Shown: piece by piece, positions 32,296 through 42,187 of the stretch
Layout: each line of letters starts with the position of its first letter
Position numbering within the stretch: the stretch's first letter is position 1
Assembly (NCBI GenBank): GCA_018268395.1
Contig: JAFDWQ010000001.1
Coordinates: 1,020,644 to 1,084,643, forward strand
Direction: 5' to 3'
DNA length: 64,000 nucleotides
Source of the DNA: Armatimonadota bacterium
Lineage (GTDB): Bacteria > Armatimonadota > Fimbriimonadia > Fimbriimonadales > Fimbriimonadaceae
The notes under the pieces: model-generated
Told to the model about the DNA's origin: nothing
Seen by the model: only the letters and a program-made list of their open reading frames with translations
Database searches by the model: none
Made by a program: the position numbers and the translations under genes

Positions 32296-33915
32296 TTAGG
32301 CGAGTCGGACGGGCAAGACGCGGATCCTGCGCTGCGGGTCGTTCCCGACGCTTTCGCTGGCCAACCGTTTGTTTTCGACGATCTGGTGCTGGATTTTCCG
32401 GATGCGGGCGTCCTGTGGGTTCAATTCGAGCGGCCTGCCCGTATGGATCACGGTCGCGACGGCTTCTTGCGCCTCTTGGATCGCGGCGGCTTCCCGGTCC
32501 GTGTCGTGACCGCCGCCCCGTAAGAGGTCTTCCAAGGCCGCCGAGATCTGTGTGAACGTGTTGGACTTGACCACGAACGTCGGAACGGGCCGTTGCAGGT
32601 CGCGGAGCTTGGCGGGCTTGGCCTGCGCGGTGGAGCGGATCGCGATCACGGCGTCGGCTTGTCCGATGTCGTTCGTGATCACGACCGGGAACTTCCGCTC
32701 GCGGATGGCCCTTTCGAGCCGCGTCCGGGCGATACCGTAGGGAAAGACCCTGAGGACAGGCTTCAGTTTGGCGTTCGACCTGTCCTCCGTGGGAGCGCGG
32801 TCCCTCGTCGTCCTTGGTCTCGAGGGCTGCTGGAGTTGGTCGGGTTCGGTCGCTCGCTTCGAGAGGGCCGGGAAGCGTTCGTTGAACCCAGGTTCGTCGA
32901 TGTCTTGAGTCTCTTCCCTCTGGACGACTTCGACCATTCCCGAACCTGTCCGGACGCGGATCTCCGGACGGGGCTGGACTCCTCGCAACATCAGGTCCAC
33001 CGTCTTCTGGACATCGTGGTGGACCGCGAGCTTATCGTAATCGATCAGTTCGATGACGACGTCGAACGTCGGCGGTGCCTTGCGCTCGAGAACCGTCTTT
33101 TGAGTTCCTCGCCGACGGGCTTCGTCGTCGGAGAGCGTAACGGCTTGGATCCCGCCGATGAGGTCGCACAACGACGGGTTCAACATCAGGTTTTCGAGAG
33201 TCTGACCGTGGGCTGTCCCGATCAATTGGACGCCGCGTTCGGCGATGGTCCGGGCCGCTTCGGCTTCGGCCGCGTTACCGATCTCGTCGATCACGACGAC
33301 TTCCGGCATGTGGTTTTCGACCGCCTCGATCATGACCGCGTGTTGGAAGCTCGGATTGCGCACTTGCATCCTGCGGGCGGCACCGATCGCGGGGTGGGGT
33401 ACGTCCCCGTCGCCACCGATCTCGTTCGACGTGTCGACGATGACGACCCGACGGTTGACTTCATCGGCAAGGACGCGTGCGACTTCACGGAGCTTGGTCG
33501 TCTTTCCGACTCCGGGCCGCCCTAAGATCAGAAGCGACTTGCCCGATCGGACGATGTCGTCGATGATGTCGATCGTGCCCTCCAGGGCCCGACCGACGCG
33601 GCACGTCAGACCGATGACCTTACCCACCCGGTTCCGGATGCACGAGATGCGGTGCAAGGTCCTTTCGATCCCGGCCCGGTTGTCTTCACCGAACTCGCCG
33701 ATGTTCTTCACGACCCACTCGATGTCGTGTTCGCTCACGGTGACGCCAGGCCAGCGTTCGACGCTGTCCTTGTACCGCGCCTCGGCAGGTCGGCCATAGT
33801 CCAAGACCACTTCCACGAGACCGTTCAGGTGGGGATTGGTCAGGAGCTTTTCCCGGACGACAGGCGGGAGGATGTCAAGCAGTTGGGGGAGTCCGTCGTG
33901 TATCAAAGACACCAT
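32296..33915 (-). CDS. Ycf45-type P-loop ATPase with R3H domain
   Basis: A 539-aa protein of the group including chloroplast Ycf45 and SpoIIIAA. The ATPase spans about 60-330: Walker A GRPGVGKTT near 132, DTSNEIGGDGD, Walker B VVVIDEIG near 205 and TAHGQTLENL. A charged linker of about 70 residues follows, then a small domain (LRVFPYGIARTRLERAI). An R3H nucleic-acid-binding motif lies near 495 (ELNPQDARIRKIQHQIV). Single-stranded nucleic acid binding is known for R3H; the cellular role of this family is unknown. It stands alone between GH116 and the redoxin. Confidence 0.85.
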   Translation of the reverse strand: MVSLIHDGLPQLLDILPPVVREKLLTNPHLNGLVEVVLDYGRPAEARYKDSVERWPGVTVSEHDIEWVVKNIGEFGEDNRAGIERTLHRISCIRNRVGKVIGLTCRVGRALEGTIDIIDDIVRSGKSLLILGRPGVGKTTKLREVARVLADEVNRRVVIVDTSNEIGGDGDVPHPAIGAARRMQVRNPSFQHAVMIEAVENHMPEVVVIDEIGNAAEAEAARTIAERGVQLIGTAHGQTLENLMLNPSLCDLIGGIQAVTLSDDEARRRGTQKTVLERKAPPTFDVVIELIDYDKLAVHHDVQKTVDLMLRGVQPRPEIRVRTGSGMVEVVQREETQDIDEPGFNERFPALSKRATEPDQLQQPSRPRTTRDRAPTEDRSNAKLKPVLRVFPYGIARTRLERAIRERKFPVVITNDIGQADAVIAIRSTAQAKPAKLRDLQRPVPTFVVKSNTFTQISAALEDLLRGGGHDTDREAAAIQEAQEAVATVIHTGRPLELNPQDARIRKIQHQIVENKRLASESVGNDPQRRIRVLPVRLA

Positions 33916-33990
33916 TGGTTCTGACGTCCGGTCGGTCGCAACCGATCCCGGAGCCGGTACCTGTTTTTCAACGGTTAATGCGTCCGAGGG

Positions 33991-34656
33991 TCAACCTGCC
34001 TCGTCGAACGAACAGCCGGAGCTCGGTTTCTCGGGTGCCATGGAAAGATCGATATCGATAGGTTTGATTCCTGTATACCTGGCAAGTTCGAAGTTCAGAT
34101 CCTTCAACATGTCCTTGCTATAGCCCGGCCACTGTCGGAGCACCTTGCCTTCGGGGCCGATCAGAGTGGTGTACACCGAGCGCGAGGCCCGAAAGGCCTT
34201 GTAAACGGCCCCGTCACCTGCAAGGAGCATGGGATAGGGCACTTTGAAATCGTCACGGTATTTGCTGGCCACGTGGGCCGGGCCATCGATGATGCCCAAA
34301 AACGCGACCTTCCCGGAGTAGCCCTCGGCCAAGCGGTTGAAGAACGGCTGAGATTCGATGCTGCAGGGGCAACCGTCTTTCGTGAAGACGAGGACGACGG
34401 GCCCGATCTTGGTCAGGCCTTGAAGCGCGACGGTCCGTCCCTCTGGATCAGGAAGGCTGAAAGCCGGTGCGGTCTGGCCGATCTGGGCTTTCGCGTCCCG
34501 CAACATAGGTCCGGTGACCGGGTGTCGGGGCTCGTCAAGCAGGTTCGTCGTGTTCGATTCCGGGCGCGCACCGACGACTTGACCGTACAGCGCGAGCCCG
34601 ACGCCTGCGAGGGCGAGGGACCCGATCAAAGCGAACGTCTTCGCAGCCCGGCCCAC
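33991..34656 (-). CDS. Membrane-anchored thioredoxin-fold redoxin (AhpC/TSA-like)
   Basis: A 221-aa protein with an N-terminal helix anchor (AAKTFALIGSLALAGVGLALYG) and a thioredoxin-fold domain from about residue 60 (IGQTAPAFSLPDPEGRTVAL). The active site is DGCPCSIESQPF, a CPC with only one residue between the cysteines, unlike CxxC thioredoxins. A short tail ends in SSGCSFDEAG. I choose the GTG at 34656 because TACAAT lies seven bases before it; the frame is open to 34701. Divergent from lipA. Confidence 0.75.
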   Translation of the reverse strand: MGRAAKTFALIGSLALAGVGLALYGQVVGARPESNTTNLLDEPRHPVTGPMLRDAKAQIGQTAPAFSLPDPEGRTVALQGLTKIGPVVLVFTKDGCPCSIESQPFFNRLAEGYSGKVAFLGIIDGPAHVASKYRDDFKVPYPMLLAGDGAVYKAFRASRSVYTTLIGPEGKVLRQWPGYSKDMLKDLNFELARYTGIKPIDIDLSMAPEKPSSGCSFDEAG

Positions 34657-34663
34657 GAGAGCT

Positions 34664-34669
34664 ATTGTA
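34664..34669 (-). promoter_or_regulatory. -10 box of a leaderless promoter (redoxin)
   Basis: TACAAT on the minus strand, then seven bases and GTG at 34656. This box supports the shorter start of the redoxin and mirrors the divergent lipA box 62 bases away. Confidence 0.5.
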
Positions 34670-34730
34670 GTTGCACCTGAGGGCCGGTGAAAGGTCCGCA
34701 CTTTGCCCGAACGGCGTCAGGCGCCGACGT

Positions 34731-34736
34731 TATACT
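34731..34736 (+). promoter_or_regulatory. -10 box of a leaderless promoter (lipA)
   Basis: TATACT, six bases, then the ATG of lipA at 34743. No Shine-Dalgarno can fit between, so the transcript almost certainly starts at or within a base or two of the ATG. Confidence 0.6.
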
Positions 34737-34742
34737 GGCCTC

Positions 34743-35636
34743 ATGGCCCAGCGGTTGCCCGACTGGCTGACGATCCGCCTCCCCCGCCCCGACTCGATCC
34801 AAGAAGTCGAAGGCATGATGCGCTCGAAGAACCTGCACACGGTGTGCGAGAGCGCACGTTGCCCGAACCTGCCCGAGTGCTGGAGCAAGAAGACGGCGAC
34901 GTTCATGATCCTTGGGGACACGTGCACGAGAAGTTGCGGCTTCTGCGCGATCAAGGTCGGCAAGGGCGACGAACTCGACCCGTTCGAGCCGCTCAACGTC
35001 GCCCAGACGGCCAAGAAGATGGGCATGAAGCACGTCGTCGTCACGAGCGTCGCCCGCGACGACGTGAAGGATCAAGGCTCGGGCCAGTTCGCCCGCACGA
35101 TCGAGCAGCTGCACAAGCACGTGCCGGAGATCATCGTCGAGGTCTTGACGCCCGACTTTCAAGGCAAGCGAGACCTGATCCAGACGGTCTGTGACGCCCA
35201 CCCGGAGATTTACAACCACAACATCGAGACCGTCGAACGTCTCCACACGATCGTCCGGCCACAGGCACGGTACGAACGGACGATGTCGGTCCTCAAGACG
35301 GTAAAGGAGATCGACCCGACCATCTATACCAAGAGCGGGCTCATGCTCGGATTGGGAGAGACGCAGGCAGAAGTCGTCGAAACATTGAAGGACCTGCGTG
35401 CGATCGGCGTCGACGCCGTCACGATCGGTCAATACCTTCGGCCGACCATGAAGCACCTCCCTGTCGTCGAATACGTCCATCCGGCGGTCTTCAAGGAATA
35501 CGAGGGGATCGGACACGACCTGGGTTTTGCGTTCGTCGCGAGCGCTCCGTTCGTCCGTTCGAGCTACAACGCGATCGCGTTCAGCGAGAAAGTGATGGGA
35601 GAACGTCTGGCGCGGGTTCAAGCCGTTCAGGCCTGA
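34743..35636 (+). CDS. lipA: Lipoyl synthase
   Basis: Radical-SAM enzyme that inserts two sulfurs into octanoyl-carrier domains to make lipoyl cofactor. Both cysteine sets are present: C35, C40, C46 (CESARCPNLPEC) for the auxiliary cluster, and C61, C65, C68 (CTRSCGFC) for the radical-SAM cluster. The family ending FVASAPFVRSSYNA is also there. From the ATG at 34743 it is 297 aa, the normal length; the upstream-open frame to 34671 adds only arginine-rich sequence. The leaderless -10 box supports this start. Confidence 0.96.
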   Translation: MAQRLPDWLTIRLPRPDSIQEVEGMMRSKNLHTVCESARCPNLPECWSKKTATFMILGDTCTRSCGFCAIKVGKGDELDPFEPLNVAQTAKKMGMKHVVVTSVARDDVKDQGSGQFARTIEQLHKHVPEIIVEVLTPDFQGKRDLIQTVCDAHPEIYNHNIETVERLHTIVRPQARYERTMSVLKTVKEIDPTIYTKSGLMLGLGETQAEVVETLKDLRAIGVDAVTIGQYLRPTMKHLPVVEYVHPAVFKEYEGIGHDLGFAFVASAPFVRSSYNAIAFSEKVMGERLARVQAVQA

Positions 35637-35692
35637 TCCTTCGGGTTTCGCCGACCCAAGGCGTCCTGATGCGTCTATCCTAGTGAAAGCGC

Positions 35693-38600
35693 GTGGGCGT
35701 CGTCCGTTCTGCCGGGTCTTCTTTGGTCTCGTCGGCCGTTTGGTCGACGACGGTCGTCGTCGCCTTATGGGGCGCAGACACCATCGCCCGAACCTGGAAG
35801 GTCCTCCTCGCTCCTGGCGTCCCGATCTCCATGACCTACAAGGCCGAGGGCGGGACGCACGCCGTCGACGTCAGCCGGTTCGAGTGGGATCCGCGGTCGC
35901 TATCGGCGACCTTCCATGACGCCCGCTTGACGGGCCCGAAAGGCCATCGGCTGTTCGAAGCGGGTCTTGTCGCGGCGAAATACGACGACGGGCTCATCGT
36001 CGCGCAGGTCGACCGGGCGGGCATGACGGTGGAACGCAGTCAGGACGGTTCCTTTGACGTCGTTCGGGCGATCCCGGTCGGTCCGAAGGGACAGCACCCT
36101 CCGGCGTTCCAGATCAAGGCGTACCGCCTCCTGGTCCGCTACGTGGACTCGAGCAAGACTCCGACCATCGAGTCCGACGTCCGGATGGAGGACGTTACCG
36201 TGAACCAAGACTCTGGAGACTTCTGGGCGGACGCCAGACTGTCGGTCCCCGGCTTTCTCCCGACTCCGGCCCGCGCCCAAGTCGATCCGGACGGGCGGTT
36301 TTGGATGCGGGTCGAACGCATCGAGGGCGATGCGGCGCGACTCGTGCCTGTCCTCGAACGCTTTTTCGATCCCAAAGACCTCGGTCGTTTCGGTCCTGTC
36401 CGGACGAAACGCTTCATGGTCCAAGGTTCCGCCGAGATCGCCCTTCGCCCCGAGAAGGTGCCCGACGTCCGTGGCGATCTGCGGGTGAGCACCGAGCGGA
36501 TCGATCTTGGGAACGCGATCGGCGGCGCATTGACGGCTTCGGTGAGCGGTTCCCTGAGCCGGGCCCGTATCGTCGGACAGCTTCGCGACGCCGGTCGTAC
36601 GGTCCGATTCGACGGAGTCGCAGGAGCCGGCAGCGAACCGATCGTCGTGGGCAATTTCGAAGCACGGTTGCCGGGCAACAAGCTCTGGCCGATCGTTCCG
36701 CCCTTGCCACAGGGCGCCCAGTGGAGGAACGGAACGGCGCGCGGACGAATCGATCTGCGGGGCGAGAAAGTCTCCGCGGACGGTCGCTTGACCCTCGCTT
36801 CGGCTGGCGTACGGAACGAGCGCATCGAAGGCGCGCAGGCTCGGTTCGTCTTGTCCGACGGTTCCTTGAGCGTGGCCGTCGAGAAAGGCAGGTGGCGGGG
36901 CGGGGCGGTGACGGGTGTCTTCAAGACCGACTTGAAGACCGGAGCCCTGATCGGAGGTGCCGATTTGGGCACCGTCCCCTTGACCGCGTTCAAAAAGGAG
37001 CTGGGGGTGGAGGGCGTCACAGGTTCGGGGCGCGCCAAAGCGCTGTTCGCAGGAAAGGTCGACAAACCGGTCGTGGCCCTCGAGGCCCATGGGTCGGCCC
37101 GCTACGCACCGCGCGGCTCAGAACCATGGGACGTCGGCGCGTTCGAAGCCAGGGTCCAGTTCAATGGGACGACACTGCAGGCCCAGCGTTTGACCGTGAG
37201 CGGGCAGAGCGGCTTCCTGAGTTTCGACGGTAAGGCCGACCTGAAGTCCCAATCGGTGACGGGCGACTTTGTCGCGGGGGGCCTTCCGCTCCGAACATTG
37301 TCGCCCGACGCCCACGGGACACTGTTCGCACGGGGAGGTTTGCAGGGCACGTTTCAAAAGCCCGTGGTCTACGGGCGGGTCGAAGGGTACGGCGTCGGCA
37401 TGAAGGATCTGACCGTCGCTCAGGTCGTCGTCGATGTTCAGGCCGACCGTGACACCCTGAGGGTGGCGGGTCTTCGGGCCCTGTCGGGAACGGGCAACGT
37501 GCTGGCCGAGGGAGAGGTCGCTTGGGCCACGAAGAAGATCAAAGGAAGTTTCCAGGCTTCTGACATCTCGCTATCGGAGTTTTTGGACAACGACGTACTC
37601 GGTCAAGTCGACGTCACGGAAGGCGTGTTCGGCGGAACGTACGACGATCCGACGGTCCAAGCCCGGATCGGATTGCCGCGCTTCTCTGCTTACGGCGTCA
37701 TCGGTGAAGGTCTGACGGCAAGGACCACGTACCGGAACGGGGAAGCCAAGATCGAAGACGTGAAGGGCACGGTCGCGGGAGGCTCGGTTTCCGGGACCGC
37801 CTCGTTCCGTCCTGAATCCGAGAAAGGGACCGCCGAACTCTCGTTCACGGCCCTGGATCTCGGTGTGATCGGAACGCCAAGCGGCGCGCCCTCGTTGGAC
37901 GGGCGATTGTCCGGAACCGTCAAGGGATTTTGGACGGGCAAGGACTGGACGGCCACGGGATCGGTCGACGCCTCACAGGTAGCGGTCAATGGCACGCCGT
38001 TCGGATCTGGCCAGATCACGGTCGACGGCCGTCCCGACATCGTGACGTTGACAGGCGAGATCGGCTCCGTCGACCGCTTTGTCAGTCTGCGCCAGTTCTC
38101 CTACGAACCCGAGTCTCAGAGGTTTTCCGCCGAGGCCACCGCCTACAACCTTCGCTTACAGGACCTCTTCTCGGCCTCTAAGCCGTACTGGGACCAAGGC
38201 TCAGCGGCCATGCCGGAGTGGCTTCAAGACGTGGACGGATCGTTCTCAGGAACGGCCTCGGTCAAGGGTGATCCGGACACGTGGACTTTGAGCGACAGCG
38301 AGTTCACGCTGAACGGGTTGATCGTCGGCGGTCGGGACGCGGGCGAACTGAAGGCGAAAGTCTCCCGGACCGGATCCAAATGGGCGGTGCCGATGCTCAC
38401 ATGGAAAGCCGGTGAGTCGAGCCTTACCGCTTCGGGCGAGTTCGACGAAGCGGGACCGATCAGCGGTAACGCGACGCTGACGAAGTTCGACCTCGGATGG
38501 ATCCGGGCCGTCCTCCCGGACTCGCCTCCTTTGACCGGCGAAGCATCGGCGACGGCCGTGTTCGCGGGGACGAAAGACGATCCGACGGGGCGGGCGACCT

Positions 38601-40195
38601 TGCTCGTGACAAAGGCGGTCGTCGAGGGCGGCGAGGGTTCAAAGGCTTCGGAACCGGTCCAAGTCTTGCTGGACGACGTCTCGTTCGGCAACCGCCGGCT
38701 GACCTTGAACGGGCAAGCGACGTATCTCGGTTTCACCGGTGCTGTCTCGGGCGTCCTGCCTTACTCGGCCCTTGAACCCGACGACGGGCGCAGCATCCGA
38801 GAACCGTTATCGGCGCGTCTTGCGTTCGGCCCCCTGCCGATCTCGGAGTTCAGGGACTACTTGGCCGACATTGACGTTGACAAGTCCTCGGGCCAAGTCG
38901 AACTCTCGGCCCAGATCGATGGCTTCTGGGACAAGTTGCACGTGTCCGCCTTTGGAAAGGCTGACGCCGAAAAGCTCTATGTGAAGAGCTCCGAAGCGAT
39001 GCTGAACGACGTCCATGTGACGTTTAGTCAAAAGGACCGCATCGCCGATCTGGACCTGAGCGCGAAGAGCGGACTGGGTGGAGCGGTCACGGCGAACGTC
39101 AGGGCGAACCTGGCCGACATCTTTAGCGGTCGGTTCAGTACCGACGCCCTGCTCGACGAGAGCAGCGTCCGAGGGACGGCCAAGTTCGACAACGTGGTTT
39201 GGCGTCAGAAACTCCCGGGAGCGACGACGGCGACGTCCACGGTCCTCAATGGGGCTTTGGCGATGGGGGGCCCGGTCCGTTCGCCTCGGATTTCCGGCGA
39301 CCTGGACTTCGAAAAACTCGTGCTGTACCTGCCGCAAGAGTTCTCCCAGGGAGGGCCTGCGGAGTTTCCGGTCGATCCACGGTTCGACGATCTCACGGTG
39401 AGAGCCAAGTCAGGGACGAAGATCGAAACCGGAATCGGCACGTTGCAAGTCGTCGGTATCGGCAAGATCAACGGCTCGATGTCCGAACTTCAGGTCAATA
39501 TGCCGCTGACCCTTGAGAAGGGCAGTTTCCGCCTGCCGAGCTCGAGGATTTCGTTGGAGCCGGGGGGCAAGATCCTTGTCAACTACGGCTCATTGGGCGG
39601 AGGCGAAGCCCTGACGAGGATCGATTTGGACCTGGAAGGACGGACGACCGTCGTGTCCCGCCTGGCCAACGGCCAGTACGAACCGTACGTCGTCAACCTT
39701 GAGATCCAAGGCAACGCGCTGGACGAGAACAACCTACGGTTCACGGCTGCCAGCGATCCGCCCGGACTTTCCCAAGAGGAGATCCTGGCCTTGATCGGTC
39801 AGCGCGACCTGATCCAGGGGCTCGCCCAAGGCGTGCTGGGCGGGTCCGGAGATTCGGACAAGCTCCGTGAGGCCCTGTATTCCGTCGCTGTGCCGAGCAT
39901 CTCGCAGAACCTCACGCAAGGGATCGCGCAAGGACTGGACCTTGACTACTTCCTGGTGGACTATAACCCGTTCGACCAGTTCGTGCTCAGCGCCGGGAAG
40001 ACCTTGGCCAAAGGGTTGACGCTTCACGTCACGAAGCAGCTCCAAGGAACGCAGTTCGGTCCGCCGCGATATGAAGTGAAACTCGAATACCGGCTTCCCG
40101 TACGGGACGACCTCCTCAGTCGGTTCAGGATCGGTCTCGGGTTCGACCAGAACGTGCCTTATAAGGTCACTTTAAGTTGGTCCAAGAGGTTCTGA
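35693..40195 (+). CDS. tamB: TamB-like envelope translocation protein
   Basis: A 1500-aa AsmA/TamB-family protein, thought to bridge inner and outer membranes for lipid transport or barrel assembly. A membrane anchor lies at about 10-30. Repeated beta-rich segments of the AsmA type follow (for example GGAVTGVFKTDLKTGALIGG and VGLSG-like stretches), and the C-terminal 350 residues form the DUF490 domain (LPSSRISLEPGGKI, DENNLRFTAASDPPGLSQEEILALIGQRDL). The ending VTLSWSKRF suits a barrel or groove end. GTG start with TATCCT 11 bases ahead. Its last 29 bases overlap the convergent glycosyltransferase. Confidence 0.88.
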   Translation: MGVVRSAGSSLVSSAVWSTTVVVALWGADTIARTWKVLLAPGVPISMTYKAEGGTHAVDVSRFEWDPRSLSATFHDARLTGPKGHRLFEAGLVAAKYDDGLIVAQVDRAGMTVERSQDGSFDVVRAIPVGPKGQHPPAFQIKAYRLLVRYVDSSKTPTIESDVRMEDVTVNQDSGDFWADARLSVPGFLPTPARAQVDPDGRFWMRVERIEGDAARLVPVLERFFDPKDLGRFGPVRTKRFMVQGSAEIALRPEKVPDVRGDLRVSTERIDLGNAIGGALTASVSGSLSRARIVGQLRDAGRTVRFDGVAGAGSEPIVVGNFEARLPGNKLWPIVPPLPQGAQWRNGTARGRIDLRGEKVSADGRLTLASAGVRNERIEGAQARFVLSDGSLSVAVEKGRWRGGAVTGVFKTDLKTGALIGGADLGTVPLTAFKKELGVEGVTGSGRAKALFAGKVDKPVVALEAHGSARYAPRGSEPWDVGAFEARVQFNGTTLQAQRLTVSGQSGFLSFDGKADLKSQSVTGDFVAGGLPLRTLSPDAHGTLFARGGLQGTFQKPVVYGRVEGYGVGMKDLTVAQVVVDVQADRDTLRVAGLRALSGTGNVLAEGEVAWATKKIKGSFQASDISLSEFLDNDVLGQVDVTEGVFGGTYDDPTVQARIGLPRFSAYGVIGEGLTARTTYRNGEAKIEDVKGTVAGGSVSGTASFRPESEKGTAELSFTALDLGVIGTPSGAPSLDGRLSGTVKGFWTGKDWTATGSVDASQVAVNGTPFGSGQITVDGRPDIVTLTGEIGSVDRFVSLRQFSYEPESQRFSAEATAYNLRLQDLFSASKPYWDQGSAAMPEWLQDVDGSFSGTASVKGDPDTWTLSDSEFTLNGLIVGGRDAGELKAKVSRTGSKWAVPMLTWKAGESSLTASGEFDEAGPISGNATLTKFDLGWIRAVLPDSPPLTGEASATAVFAGTKDDPTGRATLLVTKAVVEGGEGSKASEPVQVLLDDVSFGNRRLTLNGQATYLGFTGAVSGVLPYSALEPDDGRSIREPLSARLAFGPLPISEFRDYLADIDVDKSSGQVELSAQIDGFWDKLHVSAFGKADAEKLYVKSSEAMLNDVHVTFSQKDRIADLDLSAKSGLGGAVTANVRANLADIFSGRFSTDALLDESSVRGTAKFDNVVWRQKLPGATTATSTVLNGALAMGGPVRSPRISGDLDFEKLVLYLPQEFSQGGPAEFPVDPRFDDLTVRAKSGTKIETGIGTLQVVGIGKINGSMSELQVNMPLTLEKGSFRLPSSRISLEPGGKILVNYGSLGGGEALTRIDLDLEGRTTVVSRLANGQYEPYVVNLEIQGNALDENNLRFTAASDPPGLSQEEILALIGQRDLIQGLAQGVLGGSGDSDKLREALYSVAVPSISQNLTQGIAQGLDLDYFLVDYNPFDQFVLSAGKTLAKGLTLHVTKQLQGTQFGPPRYEVKLEYRLPVRDDLLSRFRIGLGFDQNVPYKVTLSWSKRF

Positions 40196-41243
40196 CGTCT
40201 TCGACGGGATTCCCGGCTAAGCGGTCCAAGACCGCACCCATGACCCGTTCGTTCAAGAATCCGTTCTTGAACACCCGTTCTTGCCCCGCCTCGGTGATCG
40301 CGAGCCTTCGAGGTTCGTCGGCGAGCAGGGCGACGCACTGACGGGCGCACTCGTCGGCGTCCGACCAGAAGACGGCCTCTTCTCCCTCGACGTACATCGC
40401 ACCGTGCTCTGGTGTCCGTTCGGCGCAAAGGAGCGATCCGATCATGGGGATCTCCGTGCTGCGGGTCGTATGCATGTCGCGGTTCCCTTCACTGAGCAGG
40501 CCGATGCAGATCTTCGAGCACTGGATCCAGGTGGCGTACTCGTCGTCGTTGTAGACGCCGGGCGACCTCCAATACGGAACGAGCGAGTTCCACTCCTTGG
40601 CCATTTGCCACCGGTCGCCGACGATGGACAGTGGGACGCCGTGTTCCACCAGTCGGAGAAGGAACTCGTCCCGACCGGGCATCCACGTGCCTACGAAGAG
40701 GACGTCGCTGGAGTATTTACGGACGTTGACGGCCGTGATTTGCCGCGGGGCATGGGCGACCTCGTCCGCGCACATCATGATGCGCATGACTTCTTTCGCT
40801 CCCAGTGCCTTGGCCTCGGGAACGTTCAGCTCGCGGAAAACGACGACCAGATCGTATTCGGGGATCGTTTTCCGGAACAGCTTCCAAGAATATCGGTCCC
40901 TCGTTCCGAAGGGGTCGTCGATGTTGAGCACGACCGTTTTCAGCCCGGCTGAACGGCACTCCCGGACGAACTCCGGCCCAATGAACCGTCCATGGTCGAC
41001 CCAGACCACGTCGAAGTCGTGCGGGGCCATGGCTTCCCATGTCTTCGCCCCGATCTCCTTTCCGATGAACATGCCACCGGTCTCGTAATGGAATTTCCAG
41101 AGATAGCCCTTGCGCGGCAAGTGTGCGGAGGGGTCGAACACGTCGACGGTGTGGCCGATGCGCCTCAACGCGTTGGCCCGATGGAGGCTGGTCCCCGAGT
41201 TGAGCCCGACGTAGGCGATGCGCAACGAAGCCTGGTCCACCAC
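40167..41243 (-). CDS. CgeB-like glycosyltransferase
   Basis: A 358-aa cytoplasmic protein with a two-Rossmann GT-B layout. The N-terminal half starts RIAYVGLNSGTSLHRANALRRIGH and contains DVVWVDHGRF. The C-terminal half has DVLFVGTWMPGRDEFL and the CgeB/glycosyltransferase hallmark of this family, KICIGLLSEGNRDMHTTRSTEIPM, followed by ARQCVALLADEPRRLAI. Family members glycosylate surface or secreted proteins. TATCCT lies eight bases before the GTG start. It follows purQ by 21 bases on the same strand but has this promoter-like box of its own. Confidence 0.82.
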   Translation of the reverse strand: MVDQASLRIAYVGLNSGTSLHRANALRRIGHTVDVFDPSAHLPRKGYLWKFHYETGGMFIGKEIGAKTWEAMAPHDFDVVWVDHGRFIGPEFVRECRSAGLKTVVLNIDDPFGTRDRYSWKLFRKTIPEYDLVVVFRELNVPEAKALGAKEVMRIMMCADEVAHAPRQITAVNVRKYSSDVLFVGTWMPGRDEFLLRLVEHGVPLSIVGDRWQMAKEWNSLVPYWRSPGVYNDDEYATWIQCSKICIGLLSEGNRDMHTTRSTEIPMIGSLLCAERTPEHGAMYVEGEEAVFWSDADECARQCVALLADEPRRLAITEAGQERVFKNGFLNERVMGAVLDRLAGNPVEDVRTSWTNLK

Positions 41244-41251
41244 TCGTCGGC

Positions 41252-41257
41252 AGGATA
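41252..41257 (-). promoter_or_regulatory. -10 box of a leaderless promoter (CgeB-like gene)
   Basis: TATCCT on the minus strand, eight bases, then GTG-GTG at 41243. It falls between purQ and the glycosyltransferase. Confidence 0.4.
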
Positions 41258-41264
41258 CCGTCCG

Positions 41265-41957
41265 TCAGGCTCCGACGCCGACCGCCGCCTGAAGCGCGCC
41301 CAAGACCTTGAGCCCGTCGGACGACCCGAGAAGAGGGCGTGTCGCGCGTTCCGGGTGAGGCATGAGGCCGAGGACGTTCCCCGTCGCGTTCAAGACGCCG
41401 GCGATGTCGTCGGTCGACCCGTTAGGATTGGCCGAAGCCGACGCCTGCCCGTCAGGGCCGACATAACGGAACGCGATCCTGTCCTCGTCTTGTAGCCGTT
41501 CGAGCGTGTCGTGGTCGCACACGTAACGGCCCTCCCCGTGGGCCACGGGACACCGGACGATACCGGTCACTCCTTGCGTCCAGAAGCTGACCCGGTTGAC
41601 GGGCAGCAGGTGGACGTCGGCGTGGACGAACTTCTCGCTCGCGTTTTGAAGGAGGGCGCCTTCGAGCAAACCGGCCTCACAAAGGACTTGGAAACCGTTA
41701 CAGACCCCGATGACGGGCCGGCCCTCACGAGCGAACCTTGCGACCTCGGCCATGATGGGCGCCCGGGCCGCCATCGCGCCGCACCGTAGGTAGTCGCCAT
41801 AGGAAAACCCCCCAGGGAGGAACACGGCTCCGAAACCGTCGAGGCTGGTCGCTTCGTGCCAGACGTACTCCGCCGGGACACCGACATCATTGCGGAGCGA
41901 CCACAAAGCGTCTTGGTCGCAATTGCTTCCTGGAAACCGGACGACCGCGACCTTCAA
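41265..41957 (-). CDS. purQ: Phosphoribosylformylglycinamidine synthase, glutaminase subunit
   Basis: Supplies ammonia from glutamine for the fourth step of purine synthesis, in complex with PurL and PurS. The class I amidotransferase triad is visible: nucleophile C85 in VIGVCNGFQVLC, and the His and Glu of LMPHPERA near 206. FLPGGFSYGDYLRCGA is characteristic of PurQ. At 230 aa the length is normal. It overlaps purS by 4 bases. purL is not adjacent. Confidence 0.96.
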   Translation of the reverse strand: MKVAVVRFPGSNCDQDALWSLRNDVGVPAEYVWHEATSLDGFGAVFLPGGFSYGDYLRCGAMAARAPIMAEVARFAREGRPVIGVCNGFQVLCEAGLLEGALLQNASEKFVHADVHLLPVNRVSFWTQGVTGIVRCPVAHGEGRYVCDHDTLERLQDEDRIAFRYVGPDGQASASANPNGSTDDIAGVLNATGNVLGLMPHPERATRPLLGSSDGLKVLGALQAAVGVGA

Positions 41958-42187
41958 GCGACGACCTCAAATCGGAAGTCCTCGATCACGGGGTTCGTCA
42001 GGAGGCGCTCGCACATTTCTTTGATGCGCTCTTCCCGAGGTTCGTCGACGACCAGTTCGACGATCTTGCCGATCCGGGCGTCCTGGACCTCTGAATAGCC
42101 GAGTTTCTTCAGCGAGCCCGCGACCGTCCGACCGGCTGAGTCGAGCAGCGACGGTTTCAGGGTGACGAACACGCGGACTTTGACCAT
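41954..42187 (-). CDS. purS: Phosphoribosylformylglycinamidine synthase subunit PurS
   Basis: A 77-aa small subunit that bridges PurQ and PurL. The sequence starts VKVRVFVTLKPSLLDSAGRTV, the classic PurS opening, with KLGYSEVQDARIGKIVEL in the middle and NPVIEDFRFEV at the end. It is translationally coupled to purQ by an ATGA-type overlap. CAGAAT lies seven bases before the ATG, so a leaderless start is possible. Confidence 0.93.
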   Translation of the reverse strand: MVKVRVFVTLKPSLLDSAGRTVAGSLKKLGYSEVQDARIGKIVELVVDEPREERIKEMCERLLTNPVIEDFRFEVVA